From positions 1 through 59,668 of the forward strand of contig NZ_CANMTX010000008.1 of NCBI RefSeq assembly GCF_947500985.1: a stretch of DNA of 59,668 nt, given 5' to 3'. This document shows, piece after piece, positions 35,108 through 43,561 of the stretch. The stretch comes from an uncultured Maribacter sp. (GTDB lineage: Bacteria > Bacteroidota > Bacteroidia > Flavobacteriales > Flavobacteriaceae). Each line of letters opens with the position of its first letter. Within the stretch, counting starts at the first letter, position 1. The notes below the pieces were generated by a model, which had not been told where the DNA came from, made no database searches, and saw only the letters and a list, made by a program, of their open reading frames with translations. Made by a program: the position numbers and the translations under genes.

Positions 35108-36298
35108 TTAAACTAGCACTTTTTCAAGGGCAGTTGTAAACAGCTTCATTTCATCCATAGTACCCATACTTACACGGCACCAGTTTTTTCCGTAGATTTC
35201 AAAAGCTCTTACACCAACACCTTCGGCGGTCATTTTTTCTAAGAAAGGTTTACCGTCCATTTCAATTGGAAATATGATAAAACTTGTAGACGAAGGCACA
35301 TATTCGAAGCCTAATCTATCAAGATTTTCATATACATATTCTCTACATTCTTTATTTAGTTTTCTAGATTTATTTTTAAAGGCAACATCTTCCATACTTG
35401 CCATAGCAGCATAAACAGATGGTAATGAAATACCCATACCACCTCTGGTAATTTTTTGAATGATGTCCAAAGTTTCTTTTTGGGCAACTACATAACCTAC
35501 ACGTAAACCAGCCATACCTTGAATTTTAGAAAAAGTACGGGCAATGATTATATTTTTACCTTCATTAATTAAGGATACCATACTTTTTTCTGCCGCATCA
35601 TCTAAGAAACCTAGGTAAGCTTCATCAATGAAAATCGGAGTTTTTTCAGATACACGAGAACAGAAATCAATTAGTTCTGCATGATCTGTCATACTACCTG
35701 TTGGGTTATTTGGGTTACAGATGTATACCAATTTTGTATCATCGTCTACGGCAGCTTCCATTGCCGCTAAATCATGAGACCAATCTTTTTTAAGCGGAAT
35801 TGGTTTCCATGTTGCACCTGTAGCTTCCGCTACTTTAATAAGTGACATGTATGCAGGATCTGCAGAAACAATGTTTCCACCGTTTTGAAAGAATACCATT
35901 GCCGTTTTTTCCAATAAATCAGATGATCCAGGACCCATCATAATATTCTCTTGCTTGACACCTTCTTCCGCAGCAAGTTTATCCATTAACTGATATAGCT
36001 CTTTCCAAGCATATCGGTTTCCTTTTGGTGCATATTCCTGCATTGCAGAAACAGCCATTGGTGATGGACCATAAGGATTTTCGTTTGCATTCAATTTTGC
36101 TGCAAGCGCTAAAGGTTCTGTTGGTGCATATGGTAAATACTCTTTAAAAAACGGAGTGTACGGTATGTTTCCTTTTGCATCTAATGCAATTGGTTGTGAT
36201 GGGAAAGCCCCATAGGTCAAATAAGGTGCTGCCATTACACCTGCTGCTGTGAGAACGCCTTTCTTAAGCCAATCTCTTCTGTTTACATTTGTTTTCAT
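35108..36298 (-). CDS. Tat-exported PLP aminotransferase (HisC-like fold type I)
   Basis: A 396-residue aminotransferase with a clear twin-arginine signal (VNRRDWLKK, R7R8, then a hydrophobic run to about residue 31), so it should act folded in the periplasm. The fold-type I core is complete: LNANENPYGPSP substrate loop, CNPNNPTG (194-201), FIDEAY with PLP-nitrogen Asp at D225, PLP-lysine K258 in RTFSKIQGMAG, and a C-terminal Arg in NWCRVSMGT. It resembles histidinol-phosphate aminotransferase but is not in a his operon. It follows a lipoprotein gene and a TonB-dependent receptor gene closely. The substrate is unknown. Confidence 0.85.
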   Translation of the reverse strand: MKTNVNRRDWLKKGVLTAAGVMAAPYLTYGAFPSQPIALDAKGNIPYTPFFKEYLPYAPTEPLALAAKLNANENPYGPSPMAVSAMQEYAPKGNRYAWKELYQLMDKLAAEEGVKQENIMMGPGSSDLLEKTAMVFFQNGGNIVSADPAYMSLIKVAEATGATWKPIPLKKDWSHDLAAMEAAVDDDTKLVYICNPNNPTGSMTDHAELIDFCSRVSEKTPIFIDEAYLGFLDDAAEKSMVSLINEGKNIIIARTFSKIQGMAGLRVGYVVAQKETLDIIQKITRGGMGISLPSVYAAMASMEDVAFKNKSRKLNKECREYVYENLDRLGFEYVPSSTSFIIFPIEMDGKPFLEKMTAEGVGVRAFEIYGKNWCRVSMGTMDEMKLFTTALEKVLV

Positions 36299-36326
36299 AC
36301 TGTGCTATATTTAAGTTAAAAAATTT

Positions 36327-36830
36327 CTAATTTGAATCTACCGGCGTAGCATTGGCACCTATATTTCCTTCGGCAACAACAGTGTCATCGTCTGTGCTCA
36401 ATGCAATGCTAACATGAGCATCAAGAGAAGCAATAGAATCGTAGAAAGAGGTGTCAGAAATAAGAAAAAACTTATTGTCTGCCAATTCTCCCGTAGTTCC
36501 ATCTACATCGTCTAGTGTCATTGAAACTGAAGTGCCAATACCAACTTCGCCGTCAATTAAAACTGCTGGGTGTAGCGTGTCTTCAATAGTATTGTACAGT
36601 GAAATTTGTACCAAAGTTTGGTCTAGTTCTGTTTTCCAAAAAACTATTCTTCCGTACACATTTGATCCCATAGGGTCTGTTGAATCTATGGTATAGGCGG
36701 TAAATGTATTTATTGTTCCACCACCTTCTGCAACTTCTTGAGCAGATTCTAACCTTTCTAAACTACAAGAGCTAAAAGCAATCAGTAGTAGGGTTAGGAT
36801 GCTTACTTTTTCTATATATTGTTTTATCAT
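36327..36830 (-). CDS. Small lipoprotein, CHRD-like
   Basis: A 167-residue lipoprotein: signal ending LIAFSSC (lipid Cys22). The C-terminal half (LDAHVSIALSTDDDTVVAEGNIG) recalls the end of flavobacterial CHRD-type lipoproteins, and HPAVLIDG recalls their central segment. The match is weak and by eye. It lies 28 bp upstream of the aminotransferase and 34 bp downstream of the TonB-dependent receptor, so it is likely the surface or periplasmic partner in one operon. Confidence 0.6.
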   Translation of the reverse strand: MIKQYIEKVSILTLLLIAFSSCSLERLESAQEVAEGGGTINTFTAYTIDSTDPMGSNVYGRIVFWKTELDQTLVQISLYNTIEDTLHPAVLIDGEVGIGTSVSMTLDDVDGTTGELADNKFFLISDTSFYDSIASLDAHVSIALSTDDDTVVAEGNIGANATPVDSN

Positions 36831-36864
36831 TTCTTTTATTTTTAAAATATCGTGTAACTATAAT

Positions 36865-39837
36865 TTAGAAGCTAAATGTTGCTCTTGCTGAATAGTATGC
36901 TCCAAGAGAACCTTGTTGTGCATTCCCATACAGGTAAAATCCTCTTTCCTCGGCTCTATACAGGTCTGGTAATTCATTAAAGATGTTTTGACCTGTTAGT
37001 GTTAAGGATAAATTGTCGGTAGCCGCATAAGTCACACCAAAATCTGTTGTAAATTGAGCAGAAAAAGTTTGGTCAGAATAACCTTGTTGTCCTACATTTG
37101 AAAAATTCACATCTGTAAGCGTACCTATACCGTCATCTAGTCTACTAATCTCTCCAAAATAATTGCCTCTAAGATTTGCTGACCATTTTCCTATAGAATA
37201 TGTTGCAGATCCAATAAATGTAGTGGTTGGGTTACCAACTTCATATTGTCCTATTACTGCTCTATCAATATACTTTGCTTCAAGGTCTTCATCACTTAAT
37301 GCGGTATCTAAATCAGGAATATTAGCACCTTCAAAAGTTCTGTCAGAGATGATTCCAGATAGATTTAAGCCTAACATACCTTCTCCTACACGCTCATTGT
37401 AGTTCACAACAACTTCTACACCTTGGGTGCTTATATCTCCGCCGTTAATACGAAAGCTAGCTAAACCCGAACCTATAATAGGTTCTAATACCGGTGCATC
37501 TGATGCACTAAAGTTACCAGTGTCAAACAAACGATCTTTGATGTCTATTTTAAAGTAATCTGCGGTGATTTCTACTTTATTGAATAATTTGGTTGTAAAA
37601 CCAAAACCAAAGTTGGTTGATCTTTCTTCTTGTAGGTTTTCAATACCAATAGCTCTTGCTGCAGAACTGTTGTTTGGATAAAGTGTTCCGTCAAAAGGCT
37701 CTAGGTCTACGAAAAAAGTAAAAGTATGAGAATAGTTAAGTTCTTGAAGAGACGGTGCTCTAAATCCTGAACTAACCGAACCTCTAATTGCGAAATTATC
37801 TGATATAGAATAGCGTGTGGCAAATTTGCCAGTAAAAACACCTCCAAAATCTGAGTAATTTTCTGTTCTTACAGCACCGGCAACAAGCCATTTATCAGTA
37901 ACATCCAATTCCACATCAAGATAGGCAGCGGTAACAGTACGAAACTCGTTTGCTTCATTCTCTGGGGCAAAACCTCTAAAACATTGAGAGTTTGGACTAT
38001 AATTTAAAACAGGATAAGAACTTGTACCGCCAAATGGTAGTACCAAAGCTTCTCCATCTTCACCTAGAATAGCATTACCGCTCAAGTCTTCTAATGGAAA
38101 CCCATCAGGACCTATAAGAGCTTGGTTGTCTTCTGTGGCAGTAATAACTCCAGCATCGCCCGCAGCATAGCTTTCTTCTTGCCCTCTCTCTATAATATAA
38201 TTTTCAACTCTTAATTCAGCACCGGCAGCTATGTTAAGACCAGCTAAGATGTCTGGATAGAATTTTGAAACGTCGAAGTTGGCTGTATTCTGTGTGAACT
38301 TGTGCGTTCCCAAATCCATTTCTGTAGGAGATTCTGATTGTAAACTAGCGTTTATAGTATTGAATTGACTGTATCTTTGGGTATTGGTTCCAAAAGTGTT
38401 GCTAAAATCAAAATCCCAATCACCTAATTTTCCTTTTATCCCGCCTGTAAAGCCAATATTGGTTTGTGTACTTACCATTTGTGGTCTAAAACCATTTGGG
38501 TATAAATCATAACTAAATCTATCTGCCTGTGCTGATCTTCTATAAAAACAACTAAAAAGATCACCATTGCTATAGCCAAAGTCTCCGAAAGAATAGAAAG
38601 AGGTTTCTGAGTCTTTTGATAAAGGAATTTCTAAATTATAGGAAATTACTGAGGAAATTGCCGCAGGTAAACCTGCAAAGGTAGAAATATCATAAGCCGT
38701 AAGTCCGCGAGCTGCAAGTAGACCTGCATCGGTTTGAAGATTTGAAGCTAATGCTGCATCTCCTGCCGCTTGTGCAGCCAACAGTTCTGGATTTGTAATA
38801 ATTATATTACCAGACGGATCTGTTCTTTGATTATTAAGATAAGCATCTCCATAAGGTGTAGACCCACTTATGTTTGGACGAATAGCTTGTTCATTTTGGC
38901 GATACATACCCGTAATATTTAAAAAACCTCCGTTTTCAAATGAAGTTCCATAGTTTAGACCTAATTGGTGAGTTACACCATCTACCCCTTCTGACTTTTC
39001 ATTAAGTAAATCTTGGTCTGATTCACTTATGTTAGAATCACTTAGGTCTGGATTGTTGTTGGTATAGAAACCAGAAGTGAAATTTGCTGTAAACTCGTTG
39101 GTGCCTTTTTTGGTAATAAAGTTGATTACACCGGCAATAGCATCAGATCCATATTGAGCAGACGCCCCGTCTCTTAGTACTTCAACTCTATCGACTGCAT
39201 CTAATGATATAAAGTTAAGATCCACAGAGTTGGCTTGTGAACCGGTTGGGGAACTAATCAATTGTGCACCGCTATGACGTCTTTTACCATTTACTAGTAC
39301 AAGAAGTTGATTAGGTCCTAAACCTCTTAAAGTAGGAGGTGTTACTGCAGAACTTAAATCTCCTCCCTGTGATCGTACCGCGGTAAAAGAAGGTGCAGAG
39401 GCAACTAGCATTTGCCCTACATCTAACTGGGGCATATTAATGGCTTGTTTACTTACACTAATGACATCTACAGGTGCCGCTGTTTTTAATTTTGTTCTTG
39501 CCTGTCCTCTTGATCCAACTACGACTGTTTCTGTAAGTTGCTGTGCAGATTCTTCAAGAATGGCGTTTATTGTTGTTTTACTATTAACCGGGATTTCTAA
39601 TTTGGCATACCCTATGAAGGAGTATACTAAAATGGCGTCACTATCTGCGGTAATGGAATAAAGACCATCAAAATCTGTGATGACACCTTTTGTGGTTCCT
39701 TTGACCAAAACGTTAACTCCAGGCAATGGGCCTTGAGAATCTGATACTTTACCATTAATTGTAATTTCCTGTGCTTGTGCTACGAATAGTGTACATAGTA
39801 ACAAGAAGGATAATGTTAGAATTTTCTTCATAATCAT
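36865..39837 (-). CDS. TonB-dependent outer-membrane receptor
   Basis: A 990-residue outer-membrane protein. It has a signal peptide (ending VAQAQ), then a carboxypeptidase-regulatory-like beta-sandwich (about 25-105, INGKVSDSQGPLPGVNVLVKG). The plug domain (about 120-250) has the DGASAQYGSDAIAGVINFITKK signature. The rest is a 22-stranded barrel ending in an aromatic F (ARATFSF). No SusD partner follows, so it is not a Sus-type glycan system. It is the first gene of an operon with a lipoprotein and an exported aminotransferase. The ATG at 39837 is two codons before a second Met (MKK). Confidence 0.9.
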   Translation of the reverse strand: MIMKKILTLSFLLLCTLFVAQAQEITINGKVSDSQGPLPGVNVLVKGTTKGVITDFDGLYSITADSDAILVYSFIGYAKLEIPVNSKTTINAILEESAQQLTETVVVGSRGQARTKLKTAAPVDVISVSKQAINMPQLDVGQMLVASAPSFTAVRSQGGDLSSAVTPPTLRGLGPNQLLVLVNGKRRHSGAQLISSPTGSQANSVDLNFISLDAVDRVEVLRDGASAQYGSDAIAGVINFITKKGTNEFTANFTSGFYTNNNPDLSDSNISESDQDLLNEKSEGVDGVTHQLGLNYGTSFENGGFLNITGMYRQNEQAIRPNISGSTPYGDAYLNNQRTDPSGNIIITNPELLAAQAAGDAALASNLQTDAGLLAARGLTAYDISTFAGLPAAISSVISYNLEIPLSKDSETSFYSFGDFGYSNGDLFSCFYRRSAQADRFSYDLYPNGFRPQMVSTQTNIGFTGGIKGKLGDWDFDFSNTFGTNTQRYSQFNTINASLQSESPTEMDLGTHKFTQNTANFDVSKFYPDILAGLNIAAGAELRVENYIIERGQEESYAAGDAGVITATEDNQALIGPDGFPLEDLSGNAILGEDGEALVLPFGGTSSYPVLNYSPNSQCFRGFAPENEANEFRTVTAAYLDVELDVTDKWLVAGAVRTENYSDFGGVFTGKFATRYSISDNFAIRGSVSSGFRAPSLQELNYSHTFTFFVDLEPFDGTLYPNNSSAARAIGIENLQEERSTNFGFGFTTKLFNKVEITADYFKIDIKDRLFDTGNFSASDAPVLEPIIGSGLASFRINGGDISTQGVEVVVNYNERVGEGMLGLNLSGIISDRTFEGANIPDLDTALSDEDLEAKYIDRAVIGQYEVGNPTTTFIGSATYSIGKWSANLRGNYFGEISRLDDGIGTLTDVNFSNVGQQGYSDQTFSAQFTTDFGVTYAATDNLSLTLTGQNIFNELPDLYRAEERGFYLYGNAQQGSLGAYYSARATFSF

Positions 39838-40072
39838 GTGAGTTTAGTTGTTGCTCAATAGTATACCTACCTAAAAAGCTTTCTGTGGTTAGCAGAAATA
39901 CTAATGGGGGAATACATTATGCGTAAAAGAAAAGTTCCGGATACTTTACAGGTCATAAAATCATGTTATTAAGTGATAGTATGACTTAGACAATATTATA
40001 AATTGTTCTACGGATAAAAAAACATGCAGTTTTTTAAATGCCTGCTATTTAAAGCATTATGAAGTTTAATTT

Positions 40073-40115
40073 TAAATTATTGATAGTTTTTTAAGTAAAA
40101 ACTATCAATAATTTA
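40073..40115. repeat. Long inverted repeat, 19-bp arms with 5-nt loop
   Basis: TAAATTATTGATAGTTTTT (40073-40091) and its exact reverse complement (40097-40115) are separated by TAAGT. It is AT-rich. It could be a cruciform, a regulator-binding site, or a terminator blocking read-through between the divergent units. Confidence 0.75.
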
Positions 40116-40143
40116 GATTTTTAGTTTTTTGAAAATCAAAATC

Positions 40144-40267
40144 TAACAATTTGATATTACCGCCTAAAAAAGTGCTTTTTATGTAATTAACAATTTGATA
40201 AGGAGAAAATAAATAATAACGCATTAATTGGCTATTTTATTGCCATATTAAAACTAACAATTAGATA
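40144..40267 (+). repeat. Three 13-bp direct repeats TAACAATTTGATA
   Basis: TAACAATTTGATA occurs at 40144-40156 and 40188-40200, with a one-base variant (TAACAATTAGATA) at 40255-40267. All are on the plus strand, 44 and 67 bp apart. The 44-bp step is four helical turns, compatible with cooperative regulator binding; the 67-bp step is not an exact turn multiple. They are candidates for Lrp-type binding sites. Confidence 0.6.
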
Positions 40268-40363
40268 AGTATAAATTAAATTTGTTAAAAAGGGTTAAAT
40301 ACTTACAATTGTTCAATAAATATTCAGCTTTTATTGAAATAGCCATTTAAACCAACAGGACAT

Positions 40364-40837
40364 ATGAGGAACAAATTAGACCAAGTTGATTTTAGTATTT
40401 TAAACATTTTAGCAGAAAACGCGCAAACACCATATACAGATGTAGCTAAGAAATTAATTGTTTCTCCTGGTACGGTACATATGCGAATGCGAAAGATGCG
40501 AGAAATGGGTTTGATTACTGGGGCAACCTTAAGTTTAGACTATGCTAAAATGGGTTGGAAAATGACGATTTTCCTCGGAATTTTTCTAAGTGAAATAAGT
40601 CTTTTTAAAAAAGTGATGAAGCGTTTAAATGAAATTGAAGAGGTGGTTAAAATACACCACGTAACTGGTAAATACGACATCTTTATAAAAATGCATGCTC
40701 GAGATAGCTTTCACTATAAACAAGTATATCAAGATGAAATTCTGAGTATTTCAGGTATACGTGGTATAGAATCTTTTATATCAATAGAAGAGAATTTGGA
40801 ACGTCATATTCAATTCGTTGCCGTAGAAGAAGATTAA
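40364..40837 (+). CDS. Lrp/AsnC-family regulator
   Basis: A 157-residue regulator. It has an N-terminal winged helix-turn-helix (FSILNILAENAQTPYTDVAKKL, then VSPGTVHMRMRKMREMGLI) and a C-terminal RAM/AsnC ligand-binding domain (VKIHHVTGKYDIFIKMHARD). Lrp-type proteins form octamers and sense amino acids. It is divergent from the TonB-dependent receptor operon and likely controls it. Its TAA stop abuts the stop of the opposing oxidoreductase gene. Confidence 0.9.
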   Translation: MRNKLDQVDFSILNILAENAQTPYTDVAKKLIVSPGTVHMRMRKMREMGLITGATLSLDYAKMGWKMTIFLGIFLSEISLFKKVMKRLNEIEEVVKIHHVTGKYDIFIKMHARDSFHYKQVYQDEILSISGIRGIESFISIEENLERHIQFVAVEED

Positions 40838-42229
40838 TTACAATAGTTTCATTTCTGTAGGATTCCAATTCACAGGCTGTTTTCTAGAATAACTCTCATT
40901 TGCCAAAAGAGCCGCACCTGCTGCTCTTAATCCAAATTTTGGGTCTTGTATTACTTTTCCATTAGTTCTTATACTCGTAAAAAAATTAAAGAAGTGATCA
41001 TAATGCGCTCCTTTATAATCTCTTGGTGCTTGCCATGTTGTTGTACCAGTTTCCAAGCTACTTGCTCTAGTATTCAATTTTTTAGAAGTGTATTCCGCTC
41101 TTATTTTAGCTTGCATATCTTCTGTAAATGATATCATTGAATATCCGCTAGGTTCCATACCCAATTTAGAGCGATTTACCGTAACCGAATTCTGACCTAT
41201 TTCCATCTCGCCTTCGGTACCAATTAATTTGAACCCACCACCACCGCCACTACCAGCAATGAAATTAATACGAAACGCTGCATTAAAAGGAGCATGGCTT
41301 TCTGTTTTTGGGTAGTCGTACAATGTAATAGAAACATCGGGTACATCTCTACCATCTTTCCAATAACGGAGTCCGCCAGTCGCTAAAGCCCTGTTCGGTC
41401 CGTCTGAACTTATTACATAGTTTAAGGTAGAGAACGCATGTACGAATAAATCTCCGGCAACACCAGTACCATAATCTTGATAGTTTCTCCATCTAAAAAA
41501 TCGGTTATTATCAAAAGGGACTTTTGGTGCGCTCCCCAAAAAGGTGTCAAAATCAACAGTCTTGGAACTGGCATCTGTAGGTATTGGATATTGCCAAGCT
41601 CCTTCCGCAGAATATCGATCATTATACATATCTAACATGACGATATCACCGATAGCACCATCTTCATAAAGTTCCTTAGCTTTTTCATTACCAAGTGATG
41701 ACATCCCTTGACTACCTATTTGACAAATTTTGCCAGAATCTTTTTGGGCTTTAATAATTTCTTGGCCTTCGTTGAAATTTTGAATCATTGGCTTTTCGCA
41801 ATACACATGCATGCCTGCTTTTAATGCGGCTACGGTTATCGTTTGGTGCCAATGATCTGGTGTTGCTATTAATACGGCATCAATATCTTTTCTATTTAAA
41901 ATTTCACGGTAATCTCTCGTTACAAAAATATCTTGCCCCCAGAGTTCTTTTGCTCGATCAAGTCTGCCTGTATATAAATCACATGCCGCTACTAATTTTA
42001 TGCCATCTACTTGTAAAGCTGCCTGTGTGTCATAAATACCTTGTATACCAGTGCCTATAAGGGCAATGTTAATTTGGTCATTTATACTAAAGTCTTTAAT
42101 TGAATAATTTCTATGTAAAAGCTGAGGTTCATTTTTTGATGCTGCAAGAAGAAATGGGGTTGTGCTCAATGCGGCAGAGGTAATTGAAGCTCGTTTAATA
42201 AACGACCTTCTAGAATTCTTTTTTGTCAT
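40838..42229 (-). CDS. Tat-exported Gfo/Idh/MocA-family oxidoreductase
   Basis: A 463-residue protein with a twin-arginine signal (SRRSFIK, R7R8). It has an NAD(P)-binding fold (IALIGTGIQGIYD) and the EKP motif (HVYCEKPM) of the Gfo/Idh/MocA family, used on sugars or cyclitols. The C-terminal half is the family beta-sheet domain. The substrate is unknown and this is a different subfamily from the GH109-like protein at 32450. It is convergent with the Lrp-type regulator; their stop codons read TAATTA with no gap. Confidence 0.85.
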   Translation of the reverse strand: MTKKNSRRSFIKRASITSAALSTTPFLLAASKNEPQLLHRNYSIKDFSINDQINIALIGTGIQGIYDTQAALQVDGIKLVAACDLYTGRLDRAKELWGQDIFVTRDYREILNRKDIDAVLIATPDHWHQTITVAALKAGMHVYCEKPMIQNFNEGQEIIKAQKDSGKICQIGSQGMSSLGNEKAKELYEDGAIGDIVMLDMYNDRYSAEGAWQYPIPTDASSKTVDFDTFLGSAPKVPFDNNRFFRWRNYQDYGTGVAGDLFVHAFSTLNYVISSDGPNRALATGGLRYWKDGRDVPDVSITLYDYPKTESHAPFNAAFRINFIAGSGGGGGFKLIGTEGEMEIGQNSVTVNRSKLGMEPSGYSMISFTEDMQAKIRAEYTSKKLNTRASSLETGTTTWQAPRDYKGAHYDHFFNFFTSIRTNGKVIQDPKFGLRAAGAALLANESYSRKQPVNWNPTEMKLL

Positions 42230-42432
42230 GATGGGTAAACGTTGAAATTAGTTGTTGTAAGCTATTAAAAATACCAAATAATTATGGTCTTAGGTATATG
42301 CAGTTGAAGCATAATCTTGGAATCTTAATATTCTTAAAGTCGACGCTACGTAATTTATGGTCATTCACCTGTATAATTGACCAATTGGCAACATTTATGA
42401 TTTAAATGGCACTAAATTTTTCTAGAACAACG

Positions 42433-42440
42433 TAATTTTG
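42433..42440 (+). promoter_or_regulatory. -7 element overlapping the candidate TTG start
   Basis: TAATTTTG matches TAnnTTTG and overlaps the TTG at 42438, which is the first in-frame start of the membrane protein gene. If this is the promoter, translation must begin at the downstream TTG pair (42462-42467). Confidence 0.4.
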
Positions 42441-42920
42441 CATTCGCTTAAAAAAACAAAATTGTTGAAAGATATACTTATAGCAGCACTTTGGAGTATC
42501 TCCCCATTAGGAGAAGCTAAAGTTGGTATACCCTACGGTCTTTTACAGGGGGGGAATATTTATGTGGTTTTTATAGTTTGTTTTTTAGCTAATGTAATGG
42601 TGTTTCCTATCATGATGTTTTTCTTAAACACCGTAAATAGATATTTACTTAGGTGGCATTTCTATAAAAAAAATGCATTATTCGTTGCAAGAAGAGCAAA
42701 AACAGGTTCTGGAAATCAGATTAAAAAATACGGATTTTACGGACTCATATTTTTCGTGATGTTACCCGTACCAGGCACTGGTGTTTATGCAGGTAGTATT
42801 GCCAGTTACCTTTTTAAAATTGAAAGAAAAAAAGCCTTTTTGGCAAATACCATTGGTATATTTTTATCTTCTTTAATTGTTTGGGCAACTACTTTGTTGA
42901 CCATGAAGGGTATGGCGTAA
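42438..42920 (+). CDS. Small multidrug export-type membrane protein (COG2426)
   Basis: A 160-residue membrane protein with four or five spans (LIAALWSISPLGEAKVGIPYG, then VVFIVCFLANVMVFPIMMFF). It is of the small COG2426 family annotated as putative multidrug export; the SPLGEAKVGIPYG block is characteristic. No ATG is available: the frame opens with TTG at 42438, but a promoter-like TAATTTTG overlaps it. The in-frame TTG-TTG pair at 42462-42467 is more likely the real start. Substrates are unproven. Confidence 0.75.
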   Translation: MHSLKKTKLLKDILIAALWSISPLGEAKVGIPYGLLQGGNIYVVFIVCFLANVMVFPIMMFFLNTVNRYLLRWHFYKKNALFVARRAKTGSGNQIKKYGFYGLIFFVMLPVPGTGVYAGSIASYLFKIERKKAFLANTIGIFLSSLIVWATTLLTMKGMA

Positions 42921-43001
42921 TAACTGAACGCAAATATTTTTATCCTTTTTTTTTGTGAATAACTATACCCACAAAAAATTTCATTAACAAACTTTGCCTT
43001 T

Positions 43002-43009
43002 TAAATTTG
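43002..43009 (+). promoter_or_regulatory. -7 element of the 117-residue hypothetical gene
   Basis: TAAATTTG matches TAnnTTTG 15 bp before the ATG at 43025. Confidence 0.4.
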
Positions 43010-43024
43010 TAGCTTTTTGAAGCT

Positions 43025-43378
43025 ATGGATACCCTTAATATTGGTGATAAATTATATAATGTCGAGCAGAATGGTTTTAACGATTTTGCTAGATATTCTT
43101 TTTCTGAAGTTGTTCGACTAACCGAAACCCTAGCGGTTTTGAAAAATGGAGTACGACTTATTAATAGACCAAAACAATCGTATATAATAGAAGATGTAGG
43201 CTATTCTGTGAATAGAAATAAGGGGTCGCATTGGCATATTGTTTCTTTAAAAGCAATTAGAAATGCCCAGATAGAAAATGAAAAAATAAGAATTCATGAC
43301 TGGTTTGAAGAGAAACAATTTACCCTAAAAGAGAAACAACATATCTATAAGATGTTCAAAACTGAAGAAGAGCAGTAA
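43025..43378 (+). CDS. Conserved hypothetical protein
   Basis: A 117-residue cytoplasmic protein that I do not recognise. It has an N-terminal beta-rich part (LNIGDKLYNVEQNGF, then TETLAVLKNGVRLINRP) and a charged helical C-terminus (IHDWFEEKQFTLKEKQHIYKMF). The ATG is preceded by a TAAATTTG element. No operon partner is near; a candidate RNA and hutG follow on the other side. Confidence 0.7.
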   Translation: MDTLNIGDKLYNVEQNGFNDFARYSFSEVVRLTETLAVLKNGVRLINRPKQSYIIEDVGYSVNRNKGSHWHIVSLKAIRNAQIENEKIRIHDWFEEKQFTLKEKQHIYKMFKTEEEQ

Positions 43379-43439
43379 TATTCAGAAAGGCTATAGTTGT
43401 CACAAGAAATGAACAGACCGTTTTTTTATTTAAAAAGCT

Positions 43440-43553
43440 TTATTACCTTTACAGCGTTGTGTTGTGTCTCAAAGAGATTTGAGGCAATTGTGTTTATCGA
43501 ATTTAATCGATAGAACCCAATGAAAGGCTTTCCATTAAGGGAGGCTTTTTTTG
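43440..43553 (+). ncRNA. Candidate structured small RNA with terminator
   Basis: The spacer between the 117-residue gene and hutG contains three consecutive plus-strand hairpins. (1) CTCAAA-GAGA-TTTGAG (43468-43483). (2) A long stem pairing ATTGTGTTTATCGA with TCGATAGAACCCAAT around ATTTAA (43487-43521; one mismatch, one bulge). (3) A G-U-containing stem AAAG-CTTTCC/GGGAGGCTTT, followed by seven T (43523-43552). It has no reading frame. The form suggests an independent RNA or an mRNA 3' region. The Rfam Flavo-1 motif is one possibility I cannot check. Confidence 0.45.
43523..43552 (+). terminator. Terminator hairpin with seven T
   Basis: AAAGGCTTTCC pairs, via G-U pairs and a one-base bulge, with GGGAGGCTTT around ATTAA and is followed by TTTTTTT. 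It ends the upstream plus-strand transcript or candidate RNA just before the convergent hutG stop. Confidence 0.55.
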
Positions 43554-43561
43554 TTTTTACC

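Larger units (their letters stand above)
39838..40363. promoter_or_regulatory. Divergent control region: receptor operon / Lrp-type regulator
   Basis: A 526-bp AT-rich gap with no gene. It holds the 19-bp-arm hairpin at 40073-40115, three 13-bp direct repeats at 40144-40267 and a TAAATTTG -7 element at 40277-40284 for the regulator gene. The size and the repeats suggest a shared operator region. Confidence 0.6.
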
